A DNA stretch of 64,000 nt from JANXQE01 sp035294005 (lineage in GTDB: Bacteria > Verrucomicrobiota > Verrucomicrobiia > Limisphaerales > UBA8199). The stretch's first letter is position 1. Each line of letters starts with the position of its first letter. Made by a program: the position numbers and the translations under genes. The stretch spans positions 4,458 to 68,457 of the forward strand of contig DATGLT010000294.1 of assembly GCA_035294005.1 (NCBI GenBank), given 5' to 3'. Under the pieces are notes generated by a model, which searched no databases, had not been told where the DNA came from, and worked only from the letters and a program-made list of their open reading frames with translations. Positions 35,613 through 43,830 of the stretch are shown in pieces.

Positions 35613-36689
35613 GTGCGTTCGAAGTTACTCAAAGACGCCACTCGCATCATCGTCAAAGTCGGCACCGGTGTCCTGACCGACAGCCGGAAACAGCCGGACC
35701 TTGCCCAGATGCAACAGTTGGCCGCACAAATCGCCGAGCAACGGAAAGCAGGAAAGGAAATGGTCATCGTGTCCTCGGGCGCGGTAGGCGCCGGCATGGG
35801 CGTGCTGGGCCATGCCAAACGTCCAACCGACCTGGCTGAATTGCAGGCCTGCGCGGCGGTCGGACAGTCCAGGCTAATGGCAACTTATGAAAAGCTGTTT
35901 GCAGCGTTTGGGCTGACCGTTGCCCAGATCCTCCTGACCCATGATGATTTGGAGCATCATGAACGCCATCTCAACGCCCGGAATACATTGGTCACCCTCC
36001 TGAAGCGTGGCGTCATCCCCATCATTAACGAGAATGACGTCGTTTCATCCACTGAACTCAAGTTTGGCGACAACGACAAGCTCTCGGCCCTGGTGGCTTC
36101 GCTCCTGCCGGCCGACCTGCTGATAATCCTGACCACGGTGGAGGGTTTGCTGAACAACTTCGGCAGAACAGATTCCCGGATCGTCCCGTTGGTCGACCGG
36201 ATAGACCTCGCGTTGGAAAAGATCGCGGGAGGCACCAACAGCGAAACTGCGGTTGGGGGCATGGCTTCAAAAATCCAGGCGGCCAAAATTGTTGTGCGTT
36301 CAGGCATTCCCCTCGTCATCGCTTCGGGCAAAAAGAAACAGGTGCTGGCCCGTGTTTTGGCCGGACAGGAGGAAGGCACTCTTTTTGTGCCGCAAACCAA
36401 CCGGCTGCAGAGCCGGAAACGTTGGATCGCTTTCTTTCATCACCCCAAAGGAACGTTGGTTGTCGATGGCGGCGCCCGCAAAGCCTTGCGTGAAAACGGC
36501 AAAAGTTTGCTGCCGCCCGGCGTGGCCCGGTGCGAGGGAGACTTCGAGGCCGGCGAAGTGGTCAGGATATGCGATCTCGATGGAACCGAGTTCGCCCGCG
36601 GGATCCCGGGATTCAGCTCGGGTGAAATCCGAGGGGGAACTCTGAAACGCGTCGAGATTGTGCATCGTGACGACCTGGTCATTCTCTAG
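35613..36689 (+). CDS. proB: Glutamate 5-kinase with C-terminal PUA domain
   Basis: The 358-residue protein starts R-I-I-V-K-V-G-T-G-V-L, then V-S-S-G-A-V-G-A-G-M, the S-Q-xx-L/I-L-L-T-H-D-D pattern, I-P-I-I-N-E-N-D-V-V and G-G-M-x-S-K-I-Q-A-A-K. Residues after about 270 form a PUA domain (G-T-L-V-V-D-G-G-A-R-K-A-L). It phosphorylates glutamate in proline synthesis. The start is GTG 35613, placing K-L-L-K-D-A-T-R in family register; the frame is open further upstream (antisense of moeA), without family sequence. proA is not in the window. Confidence 0.95.
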   Translation: MRSKLLKDATRIIVKVGTGVLTDSRKQPDLAQMQQLAAQIAEQRKAGKEMVIVSSGAVGAGMGVLGHAKRPTDLAELQACAAVGQSRLMATYEKLFAAFGLTVAQILLTHDDLEHHERHLNARNTLVTLLKRGVIPIINENDVVSSTELKFGDNDKLSALVASLLPADLLIILTTVEGLLNNFGRTDSRIVPLVDRIDLALEKIAGGTNSETAVGGMASKIQAAKIVVRSGIPLVIASGKKKQVLARVLAGQEEGTLFVPQTNRLQSRKRWIAFFHHPKGTLVVDGGARKALRENGKSLLPPGVARCEGDFEAGEVVRICDLDGTEFARGIPGFSSGEIRGGTLKRVEIVHRDDLVIL

Positions 36690-36703
36690 CTGAACCCCGG
36701 ACT

Positions 36704-37393
36704 ATGAAGAAACAATCGGCGATAAACGACCTGGTCGGAATCATGGCGCGCCTGCGGGGTCCGAATGGCTGCCCGTGGGACCGGGAGCAAAACCACCGTT
36801 CACTTCGGTGGCATGCGGTCGAAGAAGCGTACGAGCTGATGGACGCGATCGAATCCGCGGACGACCAGGAACTCGAAGAGGAACTGGGCGACTTGCTTCT
36901 GCAGGTGGTGTTTCACTGCCAACTTGCCAAAGAACGTCATGCATTCGACCTCGAGAAAGTCGCCCGGCGGATCTGCGACAAGCTCATTCGCAGGCATCCC
37001 CATGTTTTCGGCAATGTGCGCGTCAAGGATGTGGACCAGGTCTGGGCGAACTGGGAGAAAATCAAACGGGCCGAAAAGCACGGAACACGGCATGCCCGGG
37101 GGTCGGTGTTGGACGGGATTCCGAAGCGTCTGCCGTCCCTCATGAAAGCCGAGAAACTCATAAAGAAAGCACGGAAGGCGGAGTTAACGCAGGCGCCCGA
37201 ATCGACTGCCGTGGCTCGAGGCGAAATCGGCAAGCGGATTTTCGAGTTGGTCGTCGTGGCGCAAAAACGCGGATGGTCCGCCGAGGATCTATTGCGCGCC
37301 GAAATCAACCGGCGTGAGCGGGCCTGGCGCAAAGAAGAGCGCGTCGGACAGAAACATGCCACAGCATCCAACCTCGACAAAAAAATCAATTAA
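36704..37393 (+). CDS. mazG: Nucleoside triphosphate pyrophosphohydrolase MazG
   Basis: The 229-residue protein has the MazG signature L-R-G-P-N-G-C-P-W-D-R-E-Q near residue 17 and two E-E-x-x-D motifs in the helical metal site: V-E-E-A-Y-E-L-M-D and E-E-E-L-G-D-L-L-L-Q-V-V-F-H. The second half holds a shorter, weaker copy of the fold, as in other MazG proteins. It hydrolyses non-canonical NTPs. It lies 14 bases after proB and its stop precedes the M29 aminopeptidase start by 22 bases. Confidence 0.93.
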   Translation: MKKQSAINDLVGIMARLRGPNGCPWDREQNHRSLRWHAVEEAYELMDAIESADDQELEEELGDLLLQVVFHCQLAKERHAFDLEKVARRICDKLIRRHPHVFGNVRVKDVDQVWANWEKIKRAEKHGTRHARGSVLDGIPKRLPSLMKAEKLIKKARKAELTQAPESTAVARGEIGKRIFELVVVAQKRGWSAEDLLRAEINRRERAWRKEERVGQKHATASNLDKKIN

Positions 37394-37415
37394 ACTAAGT
37401 TCCACTCCAAGAGCT

Positions 37416-38525
37416 ATGACAGATCCCCGTTACACCAAGCTGGCGCGGTTGTTGGTCGAATATTCCACAGCCCTCAAGAAGGGAGATCGGGTGTTACTGG
37501 ACATGATCGATGTGCCGGACGACTTCTCCATCGAACTGATCCGGGCTGCTCGCCGCGTTGGGGCCGTGCCCCTGGTCGAGGCGCGCCACACAAGGCTTAC
37601 GCGGGAAATGTTGCGCGAGACTACAGCCGAGCATGCAACCCTGGTCCGAGACATCGAACTTGCCCGGATGCGAAAAATGCAGGCGTACATAGCCATCCGA
37701 GGCAGCGCCAATGCCAACGAGAACGCAGACGTGCCCTCGGACCGGATGGGGCTCTATTCGCGCATCAACCGGCCCGTGCTCAACCAACGGGTAAACAAAA
37801 CCCGCTGGTGCGTCCTGCGCTGGCCTACCCCCAGCATGGCCCAGGGCGCCGGCATGAGCACCGAAGCATTCGAGAATCTTTACTTCGATGTCTGCACCAT
37901 GGACTATCGCCGAATGGCCAGGGCAATGGCCCCGCTCCACAAACGAATGACCAAGGCGGACCGTGTTCAAATCAAAGGCCCCGGCACGGACCTTTCCTTT
38001 AGCATCAAAGGGATCGGAGCAAAAATGTGCAAAGGAGATCGTAATATTCCCGACGGCGAGGTTTTCTCCTGCCCGGTGCGGAATTCGATCAACGGGACTA
38101 TTCGATTCAACACTCCCACATTGTATTCGGGGACCAAGTTCGAAAACGTCGCCCTCGAATTCAAAAACGGCAAGGTCGTCGGCGCCACGTCCAACAACAC
38201 CAAACGCCTCAACGAGATTCTCGACACCGACCCGGGCGCACGCTACACCGGCGAATTTTCACTCGGCTTTAATCCATTCATTCTCAATCCAATGTGCGAC
38301 ATTCTTTTCGACGAAAAGATCGCCGGCTCGCTCCACCTTACCCCGGGGCAGGCTTACAAGGATTGCGACAACGGAAACCGTTCAGCGGTCCATTGGGACA
38401 TGGTGCTGATTCAGCGGCCTGAATGGGGCGGCGGCGAGATTTGGTTCGACGGCGAACTCATTCGCAAGAACGGGCTTTTCGTCACCAAAGACTTGAAAGG
38501 GCTTAATCCCGCGAACCTGAAGTGA
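37416..38525 (+). CDS. M29-family aminopeptidase
   Basis: The 369-residue protein is a metallo-aminopeptidase of family M29 (PepS/AmpS/thermophilic type). Expected metal ligands and catalytic residues are in D-G-E-V-F-S (Glu), G-E-F-S-L-G-F-N-P (Glu), H-x-D in A-V-H-W-D-M near the C-terminus, and conserved Tyr/His around them. It trims N-terminal residues from peptides in the cytosol. ATG 37416 is in family register; earlier ATGs lie inside mazG. Same strand as proB and mazG, with short gaps, so a common message is likely. Confidence 0.88.
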   Translation: MTDPRYTKLARLLVEYSTALKKGDRVLLDMIDVPDDFSIELIRAARRVGAVPLVEARHTRLTREMLRETTAEHATLVRDIELARMRKMQAYIAIRGSANANENADVPSDRMGLYSRINRPVLNQRVNKTRWCVLRWPTPSMAQGAGMSTEAFENLYFDVCTMDYRRMARAMAPLHKRMTKADRVQIKGPGTDLSFSIKGIGAKMCKGDRNIPDGEVFSCPVRNSINGTIRFNTPTLYSGTKFENVALEFKNGKVVGATSNNTKRLNEILDTDPGARYTGEFSLGFNPFILNPMCDILFDEKIAGSLHLTPGQAYKDCDNGNRSAVHWDMVLIQRPEWGGGEIWFDGELIRKNGLFVTKDLKGLNPANLK

Positions 38526-38556
38526 CCCGCGCCGGCTGAACGCGGGCCCTGCCGCG

Positions 38557-39444
38557 CTAGTCGGTTTTTTCTTCCTTGAGAGCCGCCAGAAACTCTTTCA
38601 TGGCAGGAGAAAGGACCTTGTTTTTCTTGTAGATGGCGGCCAGCGGGCGGTAGAACTCGCCGTCCTCCAGGCTCACGTGCGCAAGCGTCTGTTTGGCGAT
38701 CTCCTGGAGCACGGTGCCCTTCGGCACGATGGCAACCCCCGCGTCGATTTCCACCGCGCGCTTGACCGTCTCGATATTGTCGAATTCCATCACATGCTGC
38801 ACCTGGACCGAATGGTCCTTTAAAATACGGTCCAGCGCTTTTCGAGTGGGAATGTCCGGCTCGAATCCGATGAACTTTTGCCCCGAGAGCTCCTTTAAGC
38901 GCACACTCCTGGATTTTGCGAGCGAATGCTTTGGGTGGCAGATGAGCACCAGGGGATCTTTTCGCAGCGGCACGATTTCCAGTTTCGCGTCCCGGGCCGG
39001 GTAAGCCACCAACCCCAAATCGACAACGTTCCCAATCACGTCCTCATACACCTGGTTGGCGCGCCGATACTCCACGTGCACATTGACCGTGGGGTAGTTT
39101 TTCAAAAACTTTTTTACGTACGGCGGCAGGTCGTGCAACCCAACGCTGTATATCGTCGCCACCCGAATTGTCCCGGAAATCAGCTCCTTGATTTGCTGAA
39201 GCTTGTGGTTGAGGGCGTCAAAGGTATGGACCACCTCTTTGCTGTATTCGTAGAGCACCTGCCCCTCGCGGGTAAGCCGAAAGCGCTTCTTGCTGCGTTC
39301 GATGAGCAGCGACTTAAACAGCTTTTCCAGGGCGCTGATTTGCTGGCTCACCGCCGATTGAGTCACTTTGTTGATCTGCGCCGCCCGGGTAAAGCTTTCG
39401 GTCTCCGCCAGGTCGCAGAACACTTTGAGACTCTCGATTTGCAT
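38557..39444 (-). CDS. LysR-family transcriptional regulator
   Basis: The 295-residue protein has an N-terminal winged helix (M-Q-I-E-S-L-K-V-F-C-D-L-A-E-T-E-S-F, with S-A-V-S-Q-Q-I-S-A-L-E recognition helix) and a periplasmic-binding-like effector domain from about residue 90. The sequence is of the CysB/CbbR-like kind, but the effector is unknown. The gene is transcribed away from 39445-39654 (210 bases without a gene) and ends 31 bases from the convergent M29 aminopeptidase stop; no obvious target is adjacent. Confidence 0.93.
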   Translation of the reverse strand: MQIESLKVFCDLAETESFTRAAQINKVTQSAVSQQISALEKLFKSLLIERSKKRFRLTREGQVLYEYSKEVVHTFDALNHKLQQIKELISGTIRVATIYSVGLHDLPPYVKKFLKNYPTVNVHVEYRRANQVYEDVIGNVVDLGLVAYPARDAKLEIVPLRKDPLVLICHPKHSLAKSRSVRLKELSGQKFIGFEPDIPTRKALDRILKDHSVQVQHVMEFDNIETVKRAVEIDAGVAIVPKGTVLQEIAKQTLAHVSLEDGEFYRPLAAIYKKNKVLSPAMKEFLAALKEEKTD

Positions 39445-39654
39445 AAGCGTGATAACTACGAGAGATGAGTCAATCAGTCAACTTATGTTTTGTAAAACTT
39501 ATGGTGATGATTCAGGTTCGTTTGATTCGCCCCTGTCCCGCGGTTCAGGGTTAGGCCCGATTATCCCGAGGCTTCCCCTTTAGGCAATCTTTGGACAAAC
39601 CGCACTCTCCAATTCGCAATCGAGCCGGCGAACCCGGCGGCAAAAGAGGGCTGT

Positions 39655-41145
39655 TTACCGGGCCAGCGCTTGTTTAACCTTGAGCAGGAGTTCCTGGCTC
39701 GTGAAAGGCTTTTGAAGGTAATCCGATTCGGTGTGGTGGCCCGCGGGCCAGACATAGCCGCTGGTGCAGAGGATTCGGGTGCCGGGGGAGGCCTGGTGAA
39801 TATGCTCGACCAGTTCGCGGCCGCTCATGGCGGGCATGACCAGGTCGGTAATAACCAGGTCCACGGAATGTTGGGCAGCAAGAGTCTCCATAGCCTGTTT
39901 TCCGCTGCTGGCGGTCAGGACCGTGTAGCCATAAGCCGAGAGAATGGTGCGGCCCATGGTCAGCAGCAGGTCTTCGTCGTCCACCATCAGGATTGTTTCA
40001 GTGCCGCGCAGGTCGATGGCGCCGGTTCCGTTTTCTTTGAGAACGTGCCGTTCGGCGGGCAGGTAAACCCGGACCGAAGTGCCGGTGCCGGGCTGGCTTG
40101 AGACAGCGACGCCGCCACCGTGGTTCGTCACAACGCCGTAAACCCAGGCCAGCCCCAGGCCTCGATGGGCTTTCCCTTTGGTAGTGAAAAACGGTTCAAA
40201 AATCCGGGGCAAAACTTCCGCCGGGATCCCCTCGCCGTCATCGGTAATCTCGACCGAAACGTAAGCGCCGGCAGCGAGGTGGACGTTTTGATCCTGCGAC
40301 GGTTCGGCCAGTTCGATGTTGCGGGTCTGGACAGTAATCCTGCCCGCACTCCCCATTGCCTGGACCGCGTTTTCCAGGATGCGCATGAGGGCCTGTTGCA
40401 ATTTGGCTTCATCAAAGCGGGCGGTGAAGGGCCGCGGTTCGAGCAGCAAACTCCATTGCACCGCCCCGGTCGAGGCTTCGTGCTGGAACAACTCGACGGC
40501 ACGTTGGGTGAGAAGGTTGAGGTTGCCGGCAGCCTGTCCCCGGGGCTCCTTTTCCTGACGGCTGAACATGCCGAGGTCGTTGGCAATCTCCGCGGCCCGG
40601 GCGGCCGATTTCTCGACTTCAATCAGAGACCGCCGCCACGGGTTATTCGGTTCAATGCGGCTCAGGATCAGTGAGGTATGGCCGAGTATGCTCGTCAGGG
40701 CGTTATTGAAATCCAAAGCCACGGTCCGCGCCAATTGCAGCGCGCATTCCAGCTTTTGCTTGAGCGCAAGCCCGGTTTCGGCGGCTTCGTTTTGTTGGGG
40801 AGAGCTGGGCGCCGCTTCGGCAGGCAACTGAAGCAGAAAGAATTTTTCGCCATCTTTGGAAAAAGAGCAGATGGAAATGGCGAATGCTGTGCTGCCGCCG
40901 CCGCGCGTTCGGAGTTTTACCTGGACGGGCGAAGCAGGCGACCGTTCCCATTGCGCAAGGAACTGCTGGGGATTGGTCGCGTTTTCACTCGACCAAATGG
41001 TCGACAACAGGGGTGTGGATCCTTCCAAGGCCTGGCCGAAGAGCTTGACAGCAGCCTGATTAACTCGGCACAGGTTCGTCGAGCCGTCCAACAAGAGCGC
41101 CGGCCATCCGGCGTTCTCAAGCAGAAACACGGCACTCGACTTCAT
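39655..41145 (-). CDS. Hybrid histidine kinase with receiver, H-box histidine replaced
   Basis: The 496-residue protein has a PAS-like N-terminal part (about 5-110), a dimerisation helix, a HATPase domain and a C-terminal receiver (about 382-496) with phospho-acceptor Asp434 and Lys479. At the H-box the family sequence is A-H-D-F-N-N-L-L; here it is A-L-D-F-N-N-A-L, with Leu144 where the phosphorylated histidine should be (codon TTG, read directly). ATP-site motifs (L-E-N-A-V-Q-A-M, D-D-G-E-G-I-P, G-L-G-L-A-W-V) are intact. The protein probably cannot autophosphorylate in the usual way and may bind ATP as a switch, or act on its receiver from another kinase. It has no membrane span. Confidence 0.85.
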   Translation of the reverse strand: MKSSAVFLLENAGWPALLLDGSTNLCRVNQAAVKLFGQALEGSTPLLSTIWSSENATNPQQFLAQWERSPASPVQVKLRTRGGGSTAFAISICSFSKDGEKFFLLQLPAEAAPSSPQQNEAAETGLALKQKLECALQLARTVALDFNNALTSILGHTSLILSRIEPNNPWRRSLIEVEKSAARAAEIANDLGMFSRQEKEPRGQAAGNLNLLTQRAVELFQHEASTGAVQWSLLLEPRPFTARFDEAKLQQALMRILENAVQAMGSAGRITVQTRNIELAEPSQDQNVHLAAGAYVSVEITDDGEGIPAEVLPRIFEPFFTTKGKAHRGLGLAWVYGVVTNHGGGVAVSSQPGTGTSVRVYLPAERHVLKENGTGAIDLRGTETILMVDDEDLLLTMGRTILSAYGYTVLTASSGKQAMETLAAQHSVDLVITDLVMPAMSGRELVEHIHQASPGTRILCTSGYVWPAGHHTESDYLQKPFTSQELLLKVKQALAR

Positions 41146-41187
41146 TTGCCAATTAGACCACCCAGCTTACCGGCAACCCACTCATTC

Positions 41188-42024
41188 TCAATTCGAATCT
41201 TGTGAATAACGCCCGTACAGCCGCGCAAATTGAAAGAGCAACTTACGGGCCGCTTTCCTCACCATTCGCGTGGTTTCCAGTACTTCCCGGTGGGAAATGG
41301 GCCCGGACCGAATCCCGGACGCCATATTGGTGATGCAGGACAAACCGGCGACTTTCAGCCCGCATTGTCTCGCTGCGATTGCTTCCGGAACCGTGCTCAT
41401 TCCAACCGCATCGGCCCCCAATTTGGCGAAAGCCCGGATTTCGGCGGGTGTCTCATAGCTGGGTCCGCTCACCCCAATATAAACGCCGGACCACAAACGG
41501 AGCTTGGAAGAACGGGCTGCCCGCCGCAGAAGCCGGATTAGGCCAGGATCATACAACCGGCTCAGGTCCACAAAGGCCGGCAACCCGTTGGGAGTGTATC
41601 CGACCAAAGGATTCACCCCCATCAGATTGATATGATCCTCCAAAACCATAAAGTCCCCCGGCCGAAATCTTTGGTTGATGCCGCCGGCGGCGTTGGTGAG
41701 CAGCACCGACCGCACCCCGAAGGCGGCAAGTACGCGCACCGCAAAGACCACTTCGGACATCGAACGTCCTTCATAATAATGAGAACGGCCGGCCAGGACG
41801 AGGATCGGCTCACCTGCAAGCCGGCCGAGAATCAATTCGCCAGAATGCCCGGGAACTTGCGCTCGCGGAAAGCCCGGAATCCGGTTGTAAGGCACTTGCG
41901 CCTCGGCAACTACCTCACTGAACATTTCGGCAAAGCCGGTGCCCCCGATGACGGCCAGTTCGGGCCGCAATGACGAAAGCCGCTTTATCCAAGCCGCGCT
42001 TGCGCCCGGATCTCTTCGTTTCAT
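41188..42024 (-). CDS. Purine nucleoside phosphorylase
   Basis: The 278-residue protein is a trimeric-type (family 2) purine nucleoside phosphorylase: G-G-T-G-F-A near the N-terminus, G-R-S-H-Y-Y-E-G (phosphate site), L-T-N-A-A-G-G-I, and the purine-binding G-P-S-Y-E-T-P-A-E-I-R-A-F-A-K-L-G-A-D-A-V-G-M-S-T-V-P-E. It splits inosine or guanosine with phosphate. Start ATG 42024 is in family register; the longer frame overlaps the divergent moeB-like gene (starts at 42180) and has no family sequence. Confidence 0.9.
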   Translation of the reverse strand: MKRRDPGASAAWIKRLSSLRPELAVIGGTGFAEMFSEVVAEAQVPYNRIPGFPRAQVPGHSGELILGRLAGEPILVLAGRSHYYEGRSMSEVVFAVRVLAAFGVRSVLLTNAAGGINQRFRPGDFMVLEDHINLMGVNPLVGYTPNGLPAFVDLSRLYDPGLIRLLRRAARSSKLRLWSGVYIGVSGPSYETPAEIRAFAKLGADAVGMSTVPEAIAARQCGLKVAGLSCITNMASGIRSGPISHREVLETTRMVRKAARKLLFQFARLYGRYSQDSN

Positions 42025-42179
42025 GATCTTGTCACGAGTGGTTCGTTCTGGTTCTGTGGGTTGCCTGGATTGCCTCCCGACGCGTTCTGCTCTAGACTCA
42101 ACACACGTTCCTGCAACGGTAGGATCCAGTTGAACGCACCGCCTGCCATTGACGCAACGGCCATAGAACCTTCGAGCAC

Positions 42180-43328
42180 ATGACTGTGGAATTGAGCCCG
42201 GACCAACTCCGCCGATACTCCCGGCACCTGATCCTGCCTGAAGTCGGCCTCGATGGCCAAAAAAAAATCTGCTCGACGAGTGTTCTGTGTATCGGCGCCG
42301 GCGGGCTGGGGTCGCCGCTTGTCTTGTACCTGGCCGCGGCGGGAATCGGCAAAATTGGCGTGGTTGATTTCGATCGGGTTGAACTGTCAAATTTGCAGCG
42401 CCAAATCATCCATGGCAACAGCACGGTTGGAACCCCCAAGACTCAATCCGCACGGACCAGCATTCATCGGCTGAACCCCGGCGTGGAGGTGATTCTCCAT
42501 GATACGCGCCTCACCAGCGCCAACGCTCTCGAGATCATCCGCCCTTACGATATCGTAGCGGATGGCACCGATAATTTTCCGACGCGGTATTTAACGAACG
42601 ACGCTTGTGTTCTGCTAAGAAAGCCGAACGTTTACGGCTCGATTTTTCGATTCGATGGTCAGGCAAGTGTTTTCGCTCCGCACCTGGGCGGCCCGTGCTA
42701 TCGATGCTTGTACCCGGAACCGCCGCCGCCGGGAGCCGTGCCCAGCTGCGCCGAAGGGGGCGTGCTGGGAGTCCTCCCCGGTGTTATTGGCGTCATTCAA
42801 GCCACAGAAGTTATCAAACTGGCGCTCGGAAAGGGCAATTCTTTGTTGAACCGCCTTTTGCTCTATGACGCGCTCGAGATGAAGTTCCGCGAGCTCAAAC
42901 TCCGCCGCGATCCCCAATGTCCCATTTGCGGCGACAAACCCACAATCCAAAGCCTAATCGATTACGAAGGTTTCTGTGGTATCCAACCCGCCTCCGATTT
43001 TATGCATCCTGATGAAGTCACAGTGCAACAACTCAAGCAAGCCCTCGACGACCCCAGCCTCGGCATCCACGTGATTGATGTGCGGGAGCCAGACGAATAT
43101 CAAATCGCTCATATCGAGGGTGTGCCACTCTTCCCTTTGAGCCAGCTCTCCCAGCGATTAACGGAGCTCGATCCCCAAAGGGCCTACTACATCCATTGCA
43201 AAATGGGGGGGCGCTCCATGAAAGCCCTCGAATTCCTTCGGCAGCAAGGTTTCAAAAACCTCAAGAGCGTTTGCGGGGGAATAACCGCGTGGTCGACCGA
43301 AATCGACCCGTCTGTGCCCAGGTACTGA
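42180..43328 (+). CDS. MoeB/ThiF-type adenylyltransferase fused to rhodanese
   Basis: The 382-residue protein joins an E1-like adenylyltransferase (about 1-260) to a rhodanese domain (about 275-382). The first part has I-G-A-G-G-L-G-S-P at 38-46, D-N-F-P-T-R, catalytic Cys190 (P-S-C-A-E) and zinc cysteines C173/C176 and C247/C250. The rhodanese part has D-V-R-E-P-D-E-Y and active loop C340-K-M-G-G-R-S. The fusion is that of MoeZ/Uba4: it adenylates the C-terminal glycine of a sulfur carrier protein (MoaD, ThiS or CysO type) and then thiolates it. The carrier is not encoded in the window. Convergent with jag (8 bases). Confidence 0.92.
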   Translation: MTVELSPDQLRRYSRHLILPEVGLDGQKKICSTSVLCIGAGGLGSPLVLYLAAAGIGKIGVVDFDRVELSNLQRQIIHGNSTVGTPKTQSARTSIHRLNPGVEVILHDTRLTSANALEIIRPYDIVADGTDNFPTRYLTNDACVLLRKPNVYGSIFRFDGQASVFAPHLGGPCYRCLYPEPPPPGAVPSCAEGGVLGVLPGVIGVIQATEVIKLALGKGNSLLNRLLLYDALEMKFRELKLRRDPQCPICGDKPTIQSLIDYEGFCGIQPASDFMHPDEVTVQQLKQALDDPSLGIHVIDVREPDEYQIAHIEGVPLFPLSQLSQRLTELDPQRAYYIHCKMGGRSMKALEFLRQQGFKNLKSVCGGITAWSTEIDPSVPRY

Positions 43329-43336
43329 ACTCAGCC

Positions 43337-43786
43337 TCAGTGTTTCGGCCGAAGGAGAATCGCTTTTTTCTCGGTTCCTTCGACCTCGACGCTGTGTGTC
43401 TCGATGGTGGGATCGTCCTTAAGTGCCTGGTGAATGATCCGCCGGTCGAACGCGCTCAACGGCTCGAGTTCGACAACGTCGCCCCACCTGCGCACTTTCT
43501 CGGCCGCCTCTTTGGCTTTCTTGACAAGAGCTTCGCGGGCCTGGGCGCGGTACCCCCCAACGTCCACCATGATCTTGGGTGCGGACGGGTCCTGCTGAAA
43601 GAGCAGCCGGTTCGTTACGTATTGGAGATCGGCCAGCGTTTGGCCCTGGCGCCCGATCAACCTGCCCGAATCCTCGGTTTTCACATCCAGCAACACTCCA
43701 TCCTCCATGTGATGCTCTTCGACTGTGGACGGGAAGCCCAGCAGTTCGAGGATTTTCTCCAGCGTGGCTTTGGGTTCGGCAGGCAT
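43337..43786 (-). CDS. jag: Jag/KhpB-like KH-R3H RNA-binding protein
   Basis: The 149-residue protein consists of a KH domain (about 20-80, with the G-R-L-I-G-R-Q-G-Q-T-L GxxG-type loop) and a C-terminal R3H domain (about 85-147, with D-R-R-I-I-H carrying the R-x3-H motif). It lacks the extra N-terminal Jag_N domain of the Firmicutes proteins. It follows yidC in the usual rpmH-rnpA-yidD-yidC-jag order (44 bases between) and is thought to bind RNA; its exact role in this phylum is not known. Confidence 0.9.
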   Translation of the reverse strand: MPAEPKATLEKILELLGFPSTVEEHHMEDGVLLDVKTEDSGRLIGRQGQTLADLQYVTNRLLFQQDPSAPKIMVDVGGYRAQAREALVKKAKEAAEKVRRWGDVVELEPLSAFDRRIIHQALKDDPTIETHSVEVEGTEKKAILLRPKH

Positions 43787-43830
43787 GGCAGGGTAGTTTG
43801 TAGTTGACGCGCTTCGAGTGTGACAGGCCC

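Noticed and set aside
38526..38570. Possible terminator after the M29 aminopeptidase gene
   Set aside because: A 6-bp stem is present but about 20 bases separate it from the T run, so it is not a convincing intrinsic terminator.
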